This document shows positions 45,901 to 57,900 of a stretch of DNA of 64,000 nucleotides, in pieces. The stretch covers positions 4,030,001-4,094,000 of the forward strand of contig NC_047073.1 in the NCBI RefSeq assembly GCF_902459465.1, in the 5' to 3' direction. The notes below the pieces were generated by a model. That model searched no databases and was not told the DNA's origin. It saw nothing but the letters and a program-made list of their open reading frames with translations. This DNA comes from Asterias rubens. Lineage: Eukaryota > Echinodermata > Asteroidea > Forcipulatida > Asteriidae. Made by a program: the position numbers and the translations under genes. Each line of letters starts with the position of its first letter. Within the stretch, counting starts at the first letter, position 1.

Positions 45901-48900
45901 ATTGTGTGTTCTATGTCACGCGCCAAGTTTGCTTGAAGACAAATACGTTATCACACGCGCGCTCGTGGAAATACGGAAAATACAGCGTGTCTGCGTCCCA
46001 TATCCAACTCAGCCTTCGGCCTCGTTGGATATGGGACGCAGAAGCGCTATATTTTTCCGTATTCCACTCGCGCTTGTGTGATAACCTATATAATAATAAT
46101 AATAATAATAACAGGATTTCTATAGCGCCACTCCATCTAAATCATGGCGCTCAGCAACAAGAGGCAGTGAAAAACAAATACATTTTACAGGTCAACTGGA
46201 AACATGTGAGCTTTTATGTTGTTTTTGAATGATGTCACAGTGTCCAGTGATCTAACGTGAGATAGTATATTGTTCCACTTGGCAATGACACCCTTATAAG
46301 TGTTCCAGCAGGGCATACCTGTGGGTTAAAGGCAACGGACACTATTGGTAATTATTACTAAAAATAATGCATAAAACCTTACTTGGTAACGAGTAATGGG
46401 GAGCTGTTGATAGTATAAAACATTATGAGAAACTGCTCCCTCTGATGTAACGCAGTTTTCAAGAAAGAAGTAATTTTCCTTGATTTTGATTTTGAGACTT
46501 CAGAATTAGATTTTGAAACAAGGGTGTTCCATCTTTCATAATTATCTCACAACTTTGATGACCAATTGAGCTCAAACTTTTATAGGTTTGTTATGTTATG
46601 CATATGTTGAGATACACCAAGTAAGAAGACTGGTCTTTGACAATTACCAATAATGTCCAGTGCCTTTAAGGGTGTTTCCAGCAGGGTATATCTGTGGGTT
46701 AAGGTCAAAGGCAGTGGACACTATTAGTAATTGTCAAAGACTAGCCTTCACAGTTGGCGTATCTCAACATAAACATAAAATAACAAACCTGTGAAAATTT
46801 GAGCTCAATCGGTCATCAAACTTGCGAGATAATAATGAAAGAAATAAAAACACCCTTGTCACACGAAGTTGTGTGCGTTTAGATGGTTGATTTCGAGACC
46901 TCAAGTTCTAAATCTGAGGTCTTGAAATCAAATTTGTGGAAAATTACGTCTTTCTCTAAAACTATGGCACTTCAGAGGAAGCCGTTTCTCACAATGTTTT
47001 ATACCATCAACCTCTCCCTATTACTCGTCACCAAGTAAGGTTTTATGCCAATAATTATTTGAGTAATTACCAATAGTGTCCACTGCCTTTAAATCAACTT
47101 ACCATTGGCACACATAAAGTCGTTGTACATCTCGTACTCTATAACTGGATTAGGTAGCATTCTCAAATAATGCTTAACTAATCCTGTGATGCAGTGGACA
47201 TTACTGATCCCATTCAGATCGACGCTGTCTAACTTCAAGGCAAACCGACTCTTCAGTTCATTAATCTCCAACATAGTACACGGTAGACGGTAAAGGCCTT
47301 GAATCTCCAAACCTATAACAAACAAAATAACTTGTCAGGGTTCTCCCTATGCACAAACTAGTATCTCGGGTCAATACAAGCGAGTCGCGCCTGATACAAG
47401 CAAATTTCGGCGGATACACACAAAAACAAAAAATAACTATCAACAGAAAAACCCCCCAATATAGAATGCTCCAGATTACACAGTAGGTCTTTTAAAACTA
47501 ATTCAATTCAATTCAATTCAATTCTTTAAGGTTTATTAAAAATATCACACAAATACACGACAGAAGTTGAAAAGACTTAAATTGGCGTGTTTACATTCAT
47601 TATTGTAAAAAATTACAAAAACAACATAAACACCAAGTAGAAAACATTCAGAAGACCTTGAAGACCTTGTGTCTATTCGGTGTCCTTCTACCCAAACAAA
47701 ATTTGGGTCCAGAATGCCCCACAGTTTAAAGGAACACGTTGCCTTGGATTGGTCGAGATGGTCTTTGAAAAGCGTTTGTTGTAAAATGCACATAGGTAGA
47801 AAGGTGCTGTAAAAGTAGAATACAATGATCCACACAAACATGACTTGAAAATGCATGGTTTTCCTTTTACCTCGTCGACTAACACGGTCGGCCATTTATG
47901 AGAGTCAAATTTCTGACTCCCATAATTGGCCAACCCTGTTAGTTTGCAGAGTAAAAGGAAAACCACGCAATTTCGAGGCAAATTTGTGTGGATCATTGTA
48001 TTCTACTTTTACAGCACCTTTCTATCCATATTCATTTTATAACAAACGGTTACAAATGCTTTATATAGACCAACTCGTCCGATCCAAGGCAACTTGTTCC
48101 TTTAAACAAAAAAATCATGAAGAGAACCCATAGAGCTATGGTAAAGAATTAGAGGGTGCACTGGCCTATATACGCGGCCCGGCATGCGCCCATGTGGCTA
48201 TTTTCTAAGTTGACAAAACAGCATCGCAAAGCGTGTGTTTTGCGGCCATCTTGTAAGTTGACAAAACAGCAATGCATAGCGTACAACTCCAAAGTGCACT
48301 TCATATTCAACGCGCGTACACTACGGCACGCGTGTCCCCTTGCGGTCCCTTGCGTTTGTGCAAGCAGCATCACCAGTGCGCCCTCTAGTTATTATCTATA
48401 ACTCCATGGGAGAACCCTGCTTATAGATTGCAATCACAATTCATAAAGTTGCCACAAACCTAAAAATTAAAGTTAATTGCAAAACTCTTCTCCCAGAGTT
48501 TTGTTGTAAAACTGATAGAATAAAAAACCCAGTTCCAACACCTTGTTTGTAATTTCAACAAAATTGATTTTTGCTTCTGTTTAATCTGGTTTTTCTCTTT
48601 TATTTTCTGTTCAAATTATATGTATTTATAAATATAAAATATAAAAAAATTAGGGGGGGGGGGGTACAATACCTTGCGTGCTTAGTGGCAAACATTACTG
48701 AAAGTAGGAGGGTTAAAAAAGAACCATTGACTTACCATGGTGTTCGATAGCTTCGATGCATTTGATGATAAATGGTGGAGCAGGCTGTGACAATGTAAAC
48801 TGCTCCGATAGCTCCACTCCGAAAATATTCCCTGAGAACAGAAACAGAAAGTAATCAGAAATGGACGACAGTATTCTTTACAAGAAATCCAGACTCAGGG

Positions 48901-51900
48901 TCCCTTAAATTACCCCCAAATTTATCTTCTGTAAAAAAAAAAATTCAGAGATAGGAGTTCAGAGTTAGGATGATTTAAGAAGAAACTATAAATAAGAGAA
49001 TCAATGTGTGGTGAAGATGTTTTCAACTAGTGGTTTAATCCCAACAAGGCCCGTTTCCTGATAATTTTACCGAGACAAAGTCGAGGTATCAAGAACCAGG
49101 CCTCGGCGAGTTTAAACCACTAGTTGAAAACTGATTCAACACACTTTGATTCACAGGTTGCAAAGGATTTCTGCACATGCACAGGCCACATTACTTTAGA
49201 AGTATGCTAAGCATTCCTCATTACACAGCTAGGGTTTACTGTAAGCGAACAATGGCGATCGCAAGCGCTGAATTCGACAGTAAGCAGAGCCATTAAATTG
49301 GGCCCAGTCTTCAAAACACTATGTGGGTCTTATTATTGCATAGAGTTATATATAAGAACTAGAGGGCGCACTGGCCTATATACGTGCCCCGGCATGCACG
49401 CAGGCGGCCTTTTTCTAAGTGTACAAAACTGGCATCCCACAGCGTGTGTTTGTGCGGCCATTTTGTAAGTTAAACAAAACGGCATCGCGTAGCGTTTAAT
49501 AAACATAAACTCCAACGTGTGTTTCATATTCAACGCGCGTACATAATGGCGCGCGCGTCTCCTTTAGGTCCCGTCGCGTTTGTGCACGAAGCATCACCCG
49601 TGCGCCCTCTAGTTCTTATATATAACTCTATGTATTAATGATACAAAAAATCTGTCCTGATTATTACCGTTATGGAAGATTTGTTGTCTTGACATGAAGT
49701 GGCTTGATTCACACTTGGCAAGTCCAACTGCAGCACAGCTTTTGTGACATATCAACCGACATGCTGTGAAAGAAAATTAAGCACACAATAATTCAGTACA
49801 CAATGCTCTTGATTATTTCATCAGAAACCGCTGTGTTCTCGATGGAAGGCGGTATACAAATTTATGTTGAACGTATATGTTGTACATAATATAGTCACTT
49901 TCGGGGAGACGGATTTAAGTAAAAAAATTAAAAGTTGAACCTTATCTCACCATGCATGTCTTATAAAGGCTAATAAAAAATAAAACCACATAGGCCCAAC
50001 ACTCCTCTCTCATGTCTTTATACTTAATACTATTCACATTCTCAAGTTTTTTTTTCCATTATTATCTCGCAACCTCAACAACCAATTGAGCTCAAATTTT
50101 CACAGGTTTGTTATTTTGTGCATGTATTAAACAAAAAACCCAATACCATTGACCCACAAAACTTTAAAAGCAACGAGCCCTGGCAGCTTTTCAACAAATT
50201 TACCAAATAGAAGTTGGAAAACAAGGAAGTCTGCTGCAATCAAATGGCATTAGACCAATGTTTTTTGTTTTTTTTTTGCTTCAAGCGACACGGTTCATTG
50301 ATGGACACAATTTTATGGGGCTGCGTGTAAACAGGAAAAATAAATAAGCACAAGAAAACTTATGCTTACCAGAATAAGGTTATCAGCCAAAATAACATGG
50401 CATATGTCACATCTGCAACTGGTATTCTGCTGTTTTTTTGCTTAGCTAACTATTTTTATGTGACATTTCTACTGCAGTGGAATTTGACCCAGATTAAGGT
50501 TAACAGCCAGGATTACCAAAATTAGAATCGGGTGTTTGGTATCCTGCTAATTTTTGCTTAGCTGAAAAACTTTAAGCAATATTTAGTGTTTTTGGCTGGT
50601 AAAACATTTTCATTTACAAACAATTGTTTTGCCAAACTTCATACAGCACAAACTGCACACAAAAGTATTTTGGCAAAAACAAGCTTGGAGTCTGTCACCA
50701 ACATTACATAATACTTTTTCTGGTAAAACAAAAAGGTTCTACAGATGGATAAATTCCGTGGTTGAGCAGGCTCTACAGATTTGAACCTTCGTTAGCAAAA
50801 CCAAGCAGGTATTTTGGCTCGTAACCTATTTCTGGTGAACGCAATTTGTATGCACTTCAACTAATTGTTGTGCTGAAGCAGCTCCATGAAATTGAACCGC
50901 GTCCCGGAACCAAAGTCTGCTGACTAAAGCCCGGTTCATACTTCCTGGGGATGCGAAAACATTTTGTTGTCACCCGACTGTTTTCGCAGCGTATGTTTCA
51001 CAGGAGTTAAAGGGTCTATGTACTTTGTCCTTACACAAAACACAATGTCCACAGATGTACATTAAACTTACACATTTTGAAGACTATGATAGTAGAAAGC
51101 TTCCCTTGAAATTTTACTTACTGAGGTGCTGTAGTTTTTGAGAAATGTGTAAAACAAACAATTTTCGTCTCAGTTTAAGCATGTTAACACTAGTTATGCT
51201 AAGGTTTTGGTATAATATCATAACTGGTTAATGTGTTTTGAATGCTAAAATAATTTTCATCTTCCTGAGACGAAAATTATTTTGTTACTCGTTTGACTCA
51301 TTTCTCATAAACTACACAATCTCAGTTAGTAATATTTGAAGGGAAGCTTACCACTATCATTATCTTCTAATGTAAATCTGTGAACATTTTGAAAAGGTAC
51401 CCAAATCCTGTAAACGGAATCAACTGATGCAAATTATTAATTGCGAAGATGTAACATCAACATTTGTATGAACCGGGCTTTACAAAATGCAAAATAAAGA
51501 AGAGAAAACTGAGACACCAGCCCTGAAAAGTTTGAAGACTTACTTGTGCATCTTAGACCCTGATGCGCCATTCCATACATGAATTTCCTACACTGGTCGC
51601 ACCATTGTAGCGTTGAGAATGTGCTCGGTTGAAGTTTATGCAGCGAGGAGGGGTACAACACTGTATAGAAAACACACCAAAGCTGCAACTATTAGCTCAT
51701 CATCTTTAAAGGGTCTATGTAACTTTTGTAGGACAAAAAACACAATGTCCACATATTTACACTAAACTTACACAGTTTGAAGATAATGATAGTAGAAAGC
51801 TTCCCTGAAAATATTACGAGCTGAGGTGCTGTAGTTTTTGGGAGATGAGTAAAACAATGTCATGAAAATAATTTTCGTCTCATGAGACGGAAATTATTTT

Positions 51901-54900
51901 AATCATTTGCAAACGTATTTTCATGACATTGTTTTACTCATTTGTCAAAAACTACAGCACCTCAGTAGGTAATATTTGAAGGGAAGCTTTCCACTATCAT
52001 TATCTTCAAACCCTGTAGGTTTAATGTAAATCCATGGACATTTTGAAAAGGTACCCAAACCCTTTAAAGACAGTGGACACTTTTGGTAATTGTCAAAGAC
52101 TAGTCTTCTCACTTGGTGTATCTCAACATATGGGGTATGTATACTTGGTGTATCTCAACATATTTCTCGGAATGTTTGAAACTATTAACAGCTGCAGGGC
52201 TTCTTACCAAGAAAGTTTTTATGGTCATAAATATTTGGAGTAATTACCACAGGTATTCCCTGCCTTTAAACTCATTAATTATTATTATTATTATTTTTTT
52301 TTTTTAAATGCACATGTATACATGACATAAGAAAAATATAATGTTCAACCCAAAAAGGAAATCAAGTTAAACGTCGGAAGGGTCATAGATTAGTTTTTGT
52401 CTTTGTCAAATTCATATAATAGGCAAAATCACCAAGAAAGGGTGTTGTTTAATTCTCAATATGTGTACCTTCTTTTACTAGTATCAATTTGAGTTCCATT
52501 AAAAATTAAAAGGACTTCATCAGTTTGATTTTAGATTATAAGCTGACTGTTACCTTCCGTTACTGGTTCTGATTTAACTCCATGCTGTCTGGAATCTCCT
52601 TTTACAAGTTCATCTCTCGTATAAAGGATACATTGCTGGTTGAAGACGTCTTTTATCCCTATCGCCTAGGGACACAACATTCACTTCCGTTATCAATGAT
52701 TGAAATGCATCAATTTCCACCGATAATTGTAATAATAATAGCGTTAATAAAGGACACTCATGGGGCGCCGGTAATCAGAATATTTTTGATAATTACAATT
52801 ATATTGATGCATAACTGCGTCAGGGATAACGAATACCATTTATGTTTTCCTAAACAATAGACCATTATGCACGGCATCCTGTGAGCATCAGAGACCGAAT
52901 GTGTACATTGATTGAGTGCCTGTGTGGCAAGGCACACTGATAGACCAAAAAATTGAGTCACGCAAAATAATGTAAGTTCCGTTTTCAAACTGGTAGTTTT
53001 CAACGAATTCAACCAGTTCAAATGACTCCGGGCCAATGGCACACTTGGCTTCGCCTCGGGTGCCAACCTCGGTGTACAAAACACCATCACGCCAAATTTT
53101 TTACTCTACAAAATGGCCTACCGTGTTGGTTTGCAAAATAAAAGGAAAATCACGCAGTTTCACGGCACATTTTTGCGTATTTTAAAAGTTTACTTTTAAA
53201 ACACCTTTCCAACCATTGCATTTCATAACAAATGGTTTAAAAACGTTTTTCATAGACCAACTCGATCCAAGGCAACTTGTCCCATTAAAGATGATGCTAT
53301 TTTACCTCAAGTTTCTCCAGGTTTAGCTCCATCAGATACTGTCCGTCTATTTGATGTTTCTTGAAGACATCGGCGTAGCGATGCAGATGAGTTACAGCCA
53401 TCCAATTCAAGACATTTTCAACAGTCCATTTAGACATTGGCTGAAGAAGAAGAAAAAAGGAAACTAAATAACTGCGGAAAAATTGATTTGGAGAAATATT
53501 TTAAAACCTTGTAGGACCTTCCAATGTCAAAGCATAAAATTGTTTAAGTGTTTAGGAACAAAAGAAGTCCACATCATATTGGCACTGGAAACACGTGTCC
53601 ACACAGTGTTTTCTAAAGTATTGTAGGACCTTACAAAGTCAAAGCATAAAATTGTTTAAGTTTATCAAGAACAAAAGAAGTCCACATCATATTGGCACTG
53701 GAAACATGTGTCCACACAGTGTTTTCTATAGTATTGAAACATACGTTTTTCTAAAGTGCACAGAATAGAGGAATGTCCACAGAGTGTATGCAACACACAG
53801 CTGTGTAGGTTGAAATAATGTGATTTCTACAGTTTCAATGTATACTGCCGTCAATATTGGCTGGACTGGACACTATTGGGAACAACTCAAAATAATTGTC
53901 AGCATAAAAACTCACTTGGTAAAGAGTAATGAGGAGCTGTTGATAGTAAAAAAAACATTGTGAGAAACTGCTCCCTCCAAAGTTGTGTAGTTTTTGAGAA
54001 AGAGGTAATTTTTCACCCTAGTGATACAAGACTTCATGTATCTGACATGTCTGAAAGCAAAGTTATGCAACTAAAGGTGCTTTTTCTCTTGATATTCTCT
54101 TGCAAACTTCAATGACAGATTGAGCCCATATTTTCACAGGTTTGTTAATTTATGCATACATGTTTGTTGGGGTACACCAAGTGAGAATACTGGGCCCAAT
54201 TTCATGGCTCTGCTTACTGCCGAATTCTGCGCTTACGATCATGATTCCCCGCTTACGTGCAAGCGCCGAATTTCTGCGCAAGCCTTGTAAGCGTAGAATG
54301 CCTAGTAACGTGGAGTACGCACGCGCAGAAGCCCAAATTTGCCGCTAACCCGTGAAATACGCTAGCCGTAAGCACAAAATTCCCTGCTTCCGTAAGCGCC
54401 GATTCCGTGCTTACGGTAAGCAGAGCCATGAAATTGGGCCCGGGTCTTTGACAATTACCAAACTTCAGTGCTTCAAAGCTGATTCTTTTTCGTTTTTGAA
54501 CAACTTTTCATCCACATTGCAGATCAAAACCTTATCTGTGAAGCTGTACTTTGCGGTACCTACCATCTCCCTATTGGTTTGCGTGTAGCCACTTAAATTC
54601 TTATTACATTCATAGTTATTAGCATATTGTCCACAGGTCCTGTGATACATGAGGTTGCAATCCTCACATTGTAGTCCAATCTTGCCTGTGCCCCATATGT
54701 AGTCATCACCTGGGTAGAACAAGATTAACGAGTAATGAGTAACGAGTAACGAGTAACGAGTAATGAGTGGTGAGTAATAAGGAAAGAGTAGTAAAGAATA
54801 GAATAACAACTAAGAGTCATGGGTAATGAGTAAAGAGTAAAGATTATGAATAATGCGTTATGAATAATGAGTGAAAACTGAGTACTCTAAGCCTGAACAT

Positions 54901-57900
54901 CTGATGTCAAACTTTAAGGCTTGTGAATTACACCAGAGGTCTGCCTTGAGCCTAGCGTCAATCCTCGTCTATAAGCACCTTCACCCCACCTCACGGAGAC
55001 TGGCAGTCAAATCTTATGTATACATATAAAATATAATATGCACACTGCTGAGCGCATGAAGACGATCGAAAGTGCAGCTGCCAAACATCACCTCGGACCA
55101 ACAATCAAATCACAGATTTCATAGCGCTGCTTAGCGGCCGATTTTGTGCTTACTGTACGATTTGTATTTCATAGCGCTGCTAACCGTAAGCACACGAAAA
55201 GGCATGCTAACCTTCCGGTGCTTACTGCACGAAAATAAATGACGTCACAATGCAAATCCACGGTAAACACACAATATGGCCGCCCATTTTTTCTGCTAAC
55301 CTGTGAAATACGCTAAAGGCTTAAACAAATTTTTCTGCTACAGTTAGCACGCAAATTTGCTTACCATTAAGCAGCGCAATGAAATTGGGCCATGGAAAGC
55401 TTGCAGTACTGTAACCAATGAAATCACTGCTTCTGTAAAACCAATACCCACCGTTTTTATCCTTACGGATAAGAACAGGGCCCAATTTCATAGCGCTGCT
55501 AAGCAAGCAAATTTGCTTAGCATGAAATTTCTCCCTTGATAAAAACAGGATTACCAAACAATTTTCCAACGTGATTTATATGATTTATAAGCAAACAACA
55601 GCTGAATACCAGTAACAAGCACCATGTAACAAATGGAAATTTTGTTGGTAATCTTGTTTTTTATCAAGGACGAAATTTCGTGCTAAGCAAATGTTTGTGC
55701 TTAGCATCTCTATGAAATTGGGCCCAGGGGACCAGTCTAAACCTCTCTTTACTTACAGTGCTTGCACATAACAGGTGTGACCAATCCTTGCTCAACTAGC
55801 CTGTGACCATTACCAGAATCTGAAAAACAAAAAACCAAGCTAAGTTAACGTATTGGCAGTAATGATTTTTTTACAAGTGTAAACGTGACTGACTTACTCT
55901 AGTTCAAGAAGTCGCTCTTCCTAGCCTCTCACCATCGTGCGTGATTTCAGGACATTTGCAAACCTACAATGGCAATGGAAAACATACGATACAAACTTTG
56001 TCCTAGTTTGGTCTCTTTTTGCTTTTTTTTATACGAAAATCAATGTCAGCGGATATCTGCCATTAACAGTTACCATTACAAAATTACCGGATATAACTAT
56101 GTATAAGTGGAAACACTTATGTTTATGCATCTGATGAAGGTCTGGTTTGGATTGAAAGCTAAGGCCATCTCCCCTACTAAATATAGATATTATAAGTTAT
56201 ATTTGTGTCTGAATAAAAAAACACAAAATACGAAAATCTGACATCTGGCAGAGCTGACAAATATAGTCAGAAACAGTGTTCATGGTTTGTGTGATCAACC
56301 GCACCATTGAGGAGAAAACAGTGAAAAATCATGCACAATACTCAGCATGTAAACACACTTTGCTTAATTTGGATGTCCCGAAATCAGCTCTTAAAATGCT
56401 TTCTTTTTAGGTTTTCCGATACAGTTTTCTTGATACAACTTCACTTCAGAGGAAAATTCAATGTATTTCAAGGAACTAATTAGTTCCAGCGTTGAGCAGG
56501 TAGTATTCATACCTCCATGGTTGTAGCATGGAGGAAGAAAATGGTTGTAGTATTAATTCATGATCAGTATTGCTTTCAGACTATAATCTAGGAAGGACAT
56601 TTGTTATCTTTTCCTATCCTAATACCTTTAATAAAGAAAGTGCGGAATGACATGACACATTAGCAAGCCTCATGCACACGTACAGGTATTGTAAATCAAT
56701 TATGCGTTAGTTTGCTTTATACAAACAACCTGTTAAGTCAACAAAGCCCCCACATTAACAAATCCAGTATAAATTCTTAAAAATGATAGTTCATCTTTGA
56801 ACACCAAATCATAGGTGACTGCACATTGTTATTTTTTCTAGTGATTTGAAGTGCGTTGCTTCCCCTGTGCCTAGCATGACACAGTATCATGTGACAAGCT
56901 GGAAAAAGCTGCGACTCGAATACACACCGGGGACTCGATGTCAATACCGTCGATTCGCATTAAGGGCGCCCCCACAGTTTACCCAGGAGAGGGCGTTTTT
57001 TCCTAAGGCGTTCGACTATGAAAAATGATACCTGTAGCTCAGCATCGCACAGGCAGTTTGGGACCTTAAAATGGCTGCCAGAAATTATTATCTACATGAT
57101 CTAAAGCATTTATAAACACAGCAGAAAAATACGACGATGATGATTTATCTGCAGCACTTGCAAACCATGAAAACTGGCCGAACATCCAGGGCCCAATTTC
57201 ATAGAACTGTTTTAAAAGCACAAATTGTAGCTAAGCGGAACAAAACTATATATATGCTTAATATAAATTAATAAATTAATATATATATGCTTACCATAAT
57301 AACAAAGGCTTTTCAGATGCCCGAGTAAGGCTTCTCACCTAAAGTCTTTCTCTGATTCAAATACTTTAGTTACCTTTTTCTCAGAAAGCTAAGTTTGTTA
57401 CTTCAGAGGGAGTAGTTTCATAGCTCTCTGGTGCTCGTCGCCAGGTAAGTTTTTATGCTAAACATACATACATAATGTATCGGCCTATTCATTAGTTATT
57501 ACTTAAGTTATTACTAAACGTATCCAGTGCCTAAACAACTGTCATCTTTGTTCCTGTTACGCAAAACTTTTTTTATTATATACATAGTACATACATATAT
57601 CAAAAAATATTGACTTGTTAGGCCCACTCCTACTAATTAGCTACACGTAGTTCAGGTGTCATGAAAATTAATACTTACAACACAAAGTAAAAGCAATTCT
57701 GGTAATTGTAGTAATTAATCATAAATTGTGTTTGGCAATGAAAAGCAACAAGGCATAAATTTCTAAGTAATTGAAAGCACTGCAACTCATCAAAGTGACT
57801 TTGCAAATTGAAATTAATACACAAACTGGCTCGTAAAATCCCTTTCTTCGTTTTCCCTGCGGACCGGTCAAAACACAAAATTCTCATCAATCCTCAGCTG

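Larger units (their letters stand above)
44727..48831 (-). other. p85-type gene: RhoGAP (BH) domain (exons 48736-48831, 47103-47312, 45562-45763, 44727-44833)
   Basis: The domain runs from FGVELSEQF (residue 270) to about 460. GLEIQGLYR places an Arg (R307) at the arginine-finger position, and [14 protein letters not shown] keeps the Lys and Arg of the K-x-x-L-R-x-L-P motif. [11 protein letters not shown] and [11 protein letters not shown] match the later helices, but the Asn of the N-L-A-x-V-F motif is His. Vertebrate p85 BH domains bind small GTPases and have weak or debated GAP activity. Here the retained Arg pair makes activity possible and the His substitution argues against full activity. 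Confidence 0.93.
49668..51660 (-). other. p85-type gene: second C1 domain (exons 51544-51660 and 49668-49763)
   Basis: Residues 203-252 match the canonical spacing exactly: H-x12-C-x2-C-x13-C-x2-C-x4-H-x2-C-x7-C (H203, C216, C219, C233, C236, H241, C244, C252). The text includes [18 protein letters not shown] and [13 protein letters not shown]. The Gln-Gly of diacylglycerol-type C1 domains is present, but the loop proline at position 11 is Leu. The RhoGAP domain starts about 18 residues later, the spacing seen in chimaerins. An alternative acceptor ending at 51683 would keep frame with the SAM exon if exon 52554-52665 were skipped. Confidence 0.92.
54564..55819 (-). other. p85-type gene: first C1 domain (exons 55757-55819 and 54564-54709)
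   Basis: Residues 49-99 place zinc ligands as H-x12-C-x2-C-x13-C-x2-C-x4-H-x2-C-x8-C: H49, C62, C65, C79, C82, H87, C90, C99. The last spacing is one longer than the usual x7. The proline of the diacylglycerol-binding loop is present (TPVMC), but the Gln before the conserved Gly is Ile (KIGLQC). It is therefore probably an atypical C1, with doubtful diacylglycerol binding. The intron splits the domain in the Cys codon at residue 65, which needs both exons to be complete. Confidence 0.85.

Noticed and set aside
51661-51690. Acceptor at 51683 as the normal start of the second C1 exon
   Set aside because: It does not fit the phase of exon 52554-52665 and adds LWCVFYT, which is unlike the linker. 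Kept only as a possible alternative splice.
52758-53090. Minus-strand open frames between the two SAM exons
   Set aside because: They show no SAM features and partly overlap a family J remnant; the exon at 52554-52665 fits phase and fold better.
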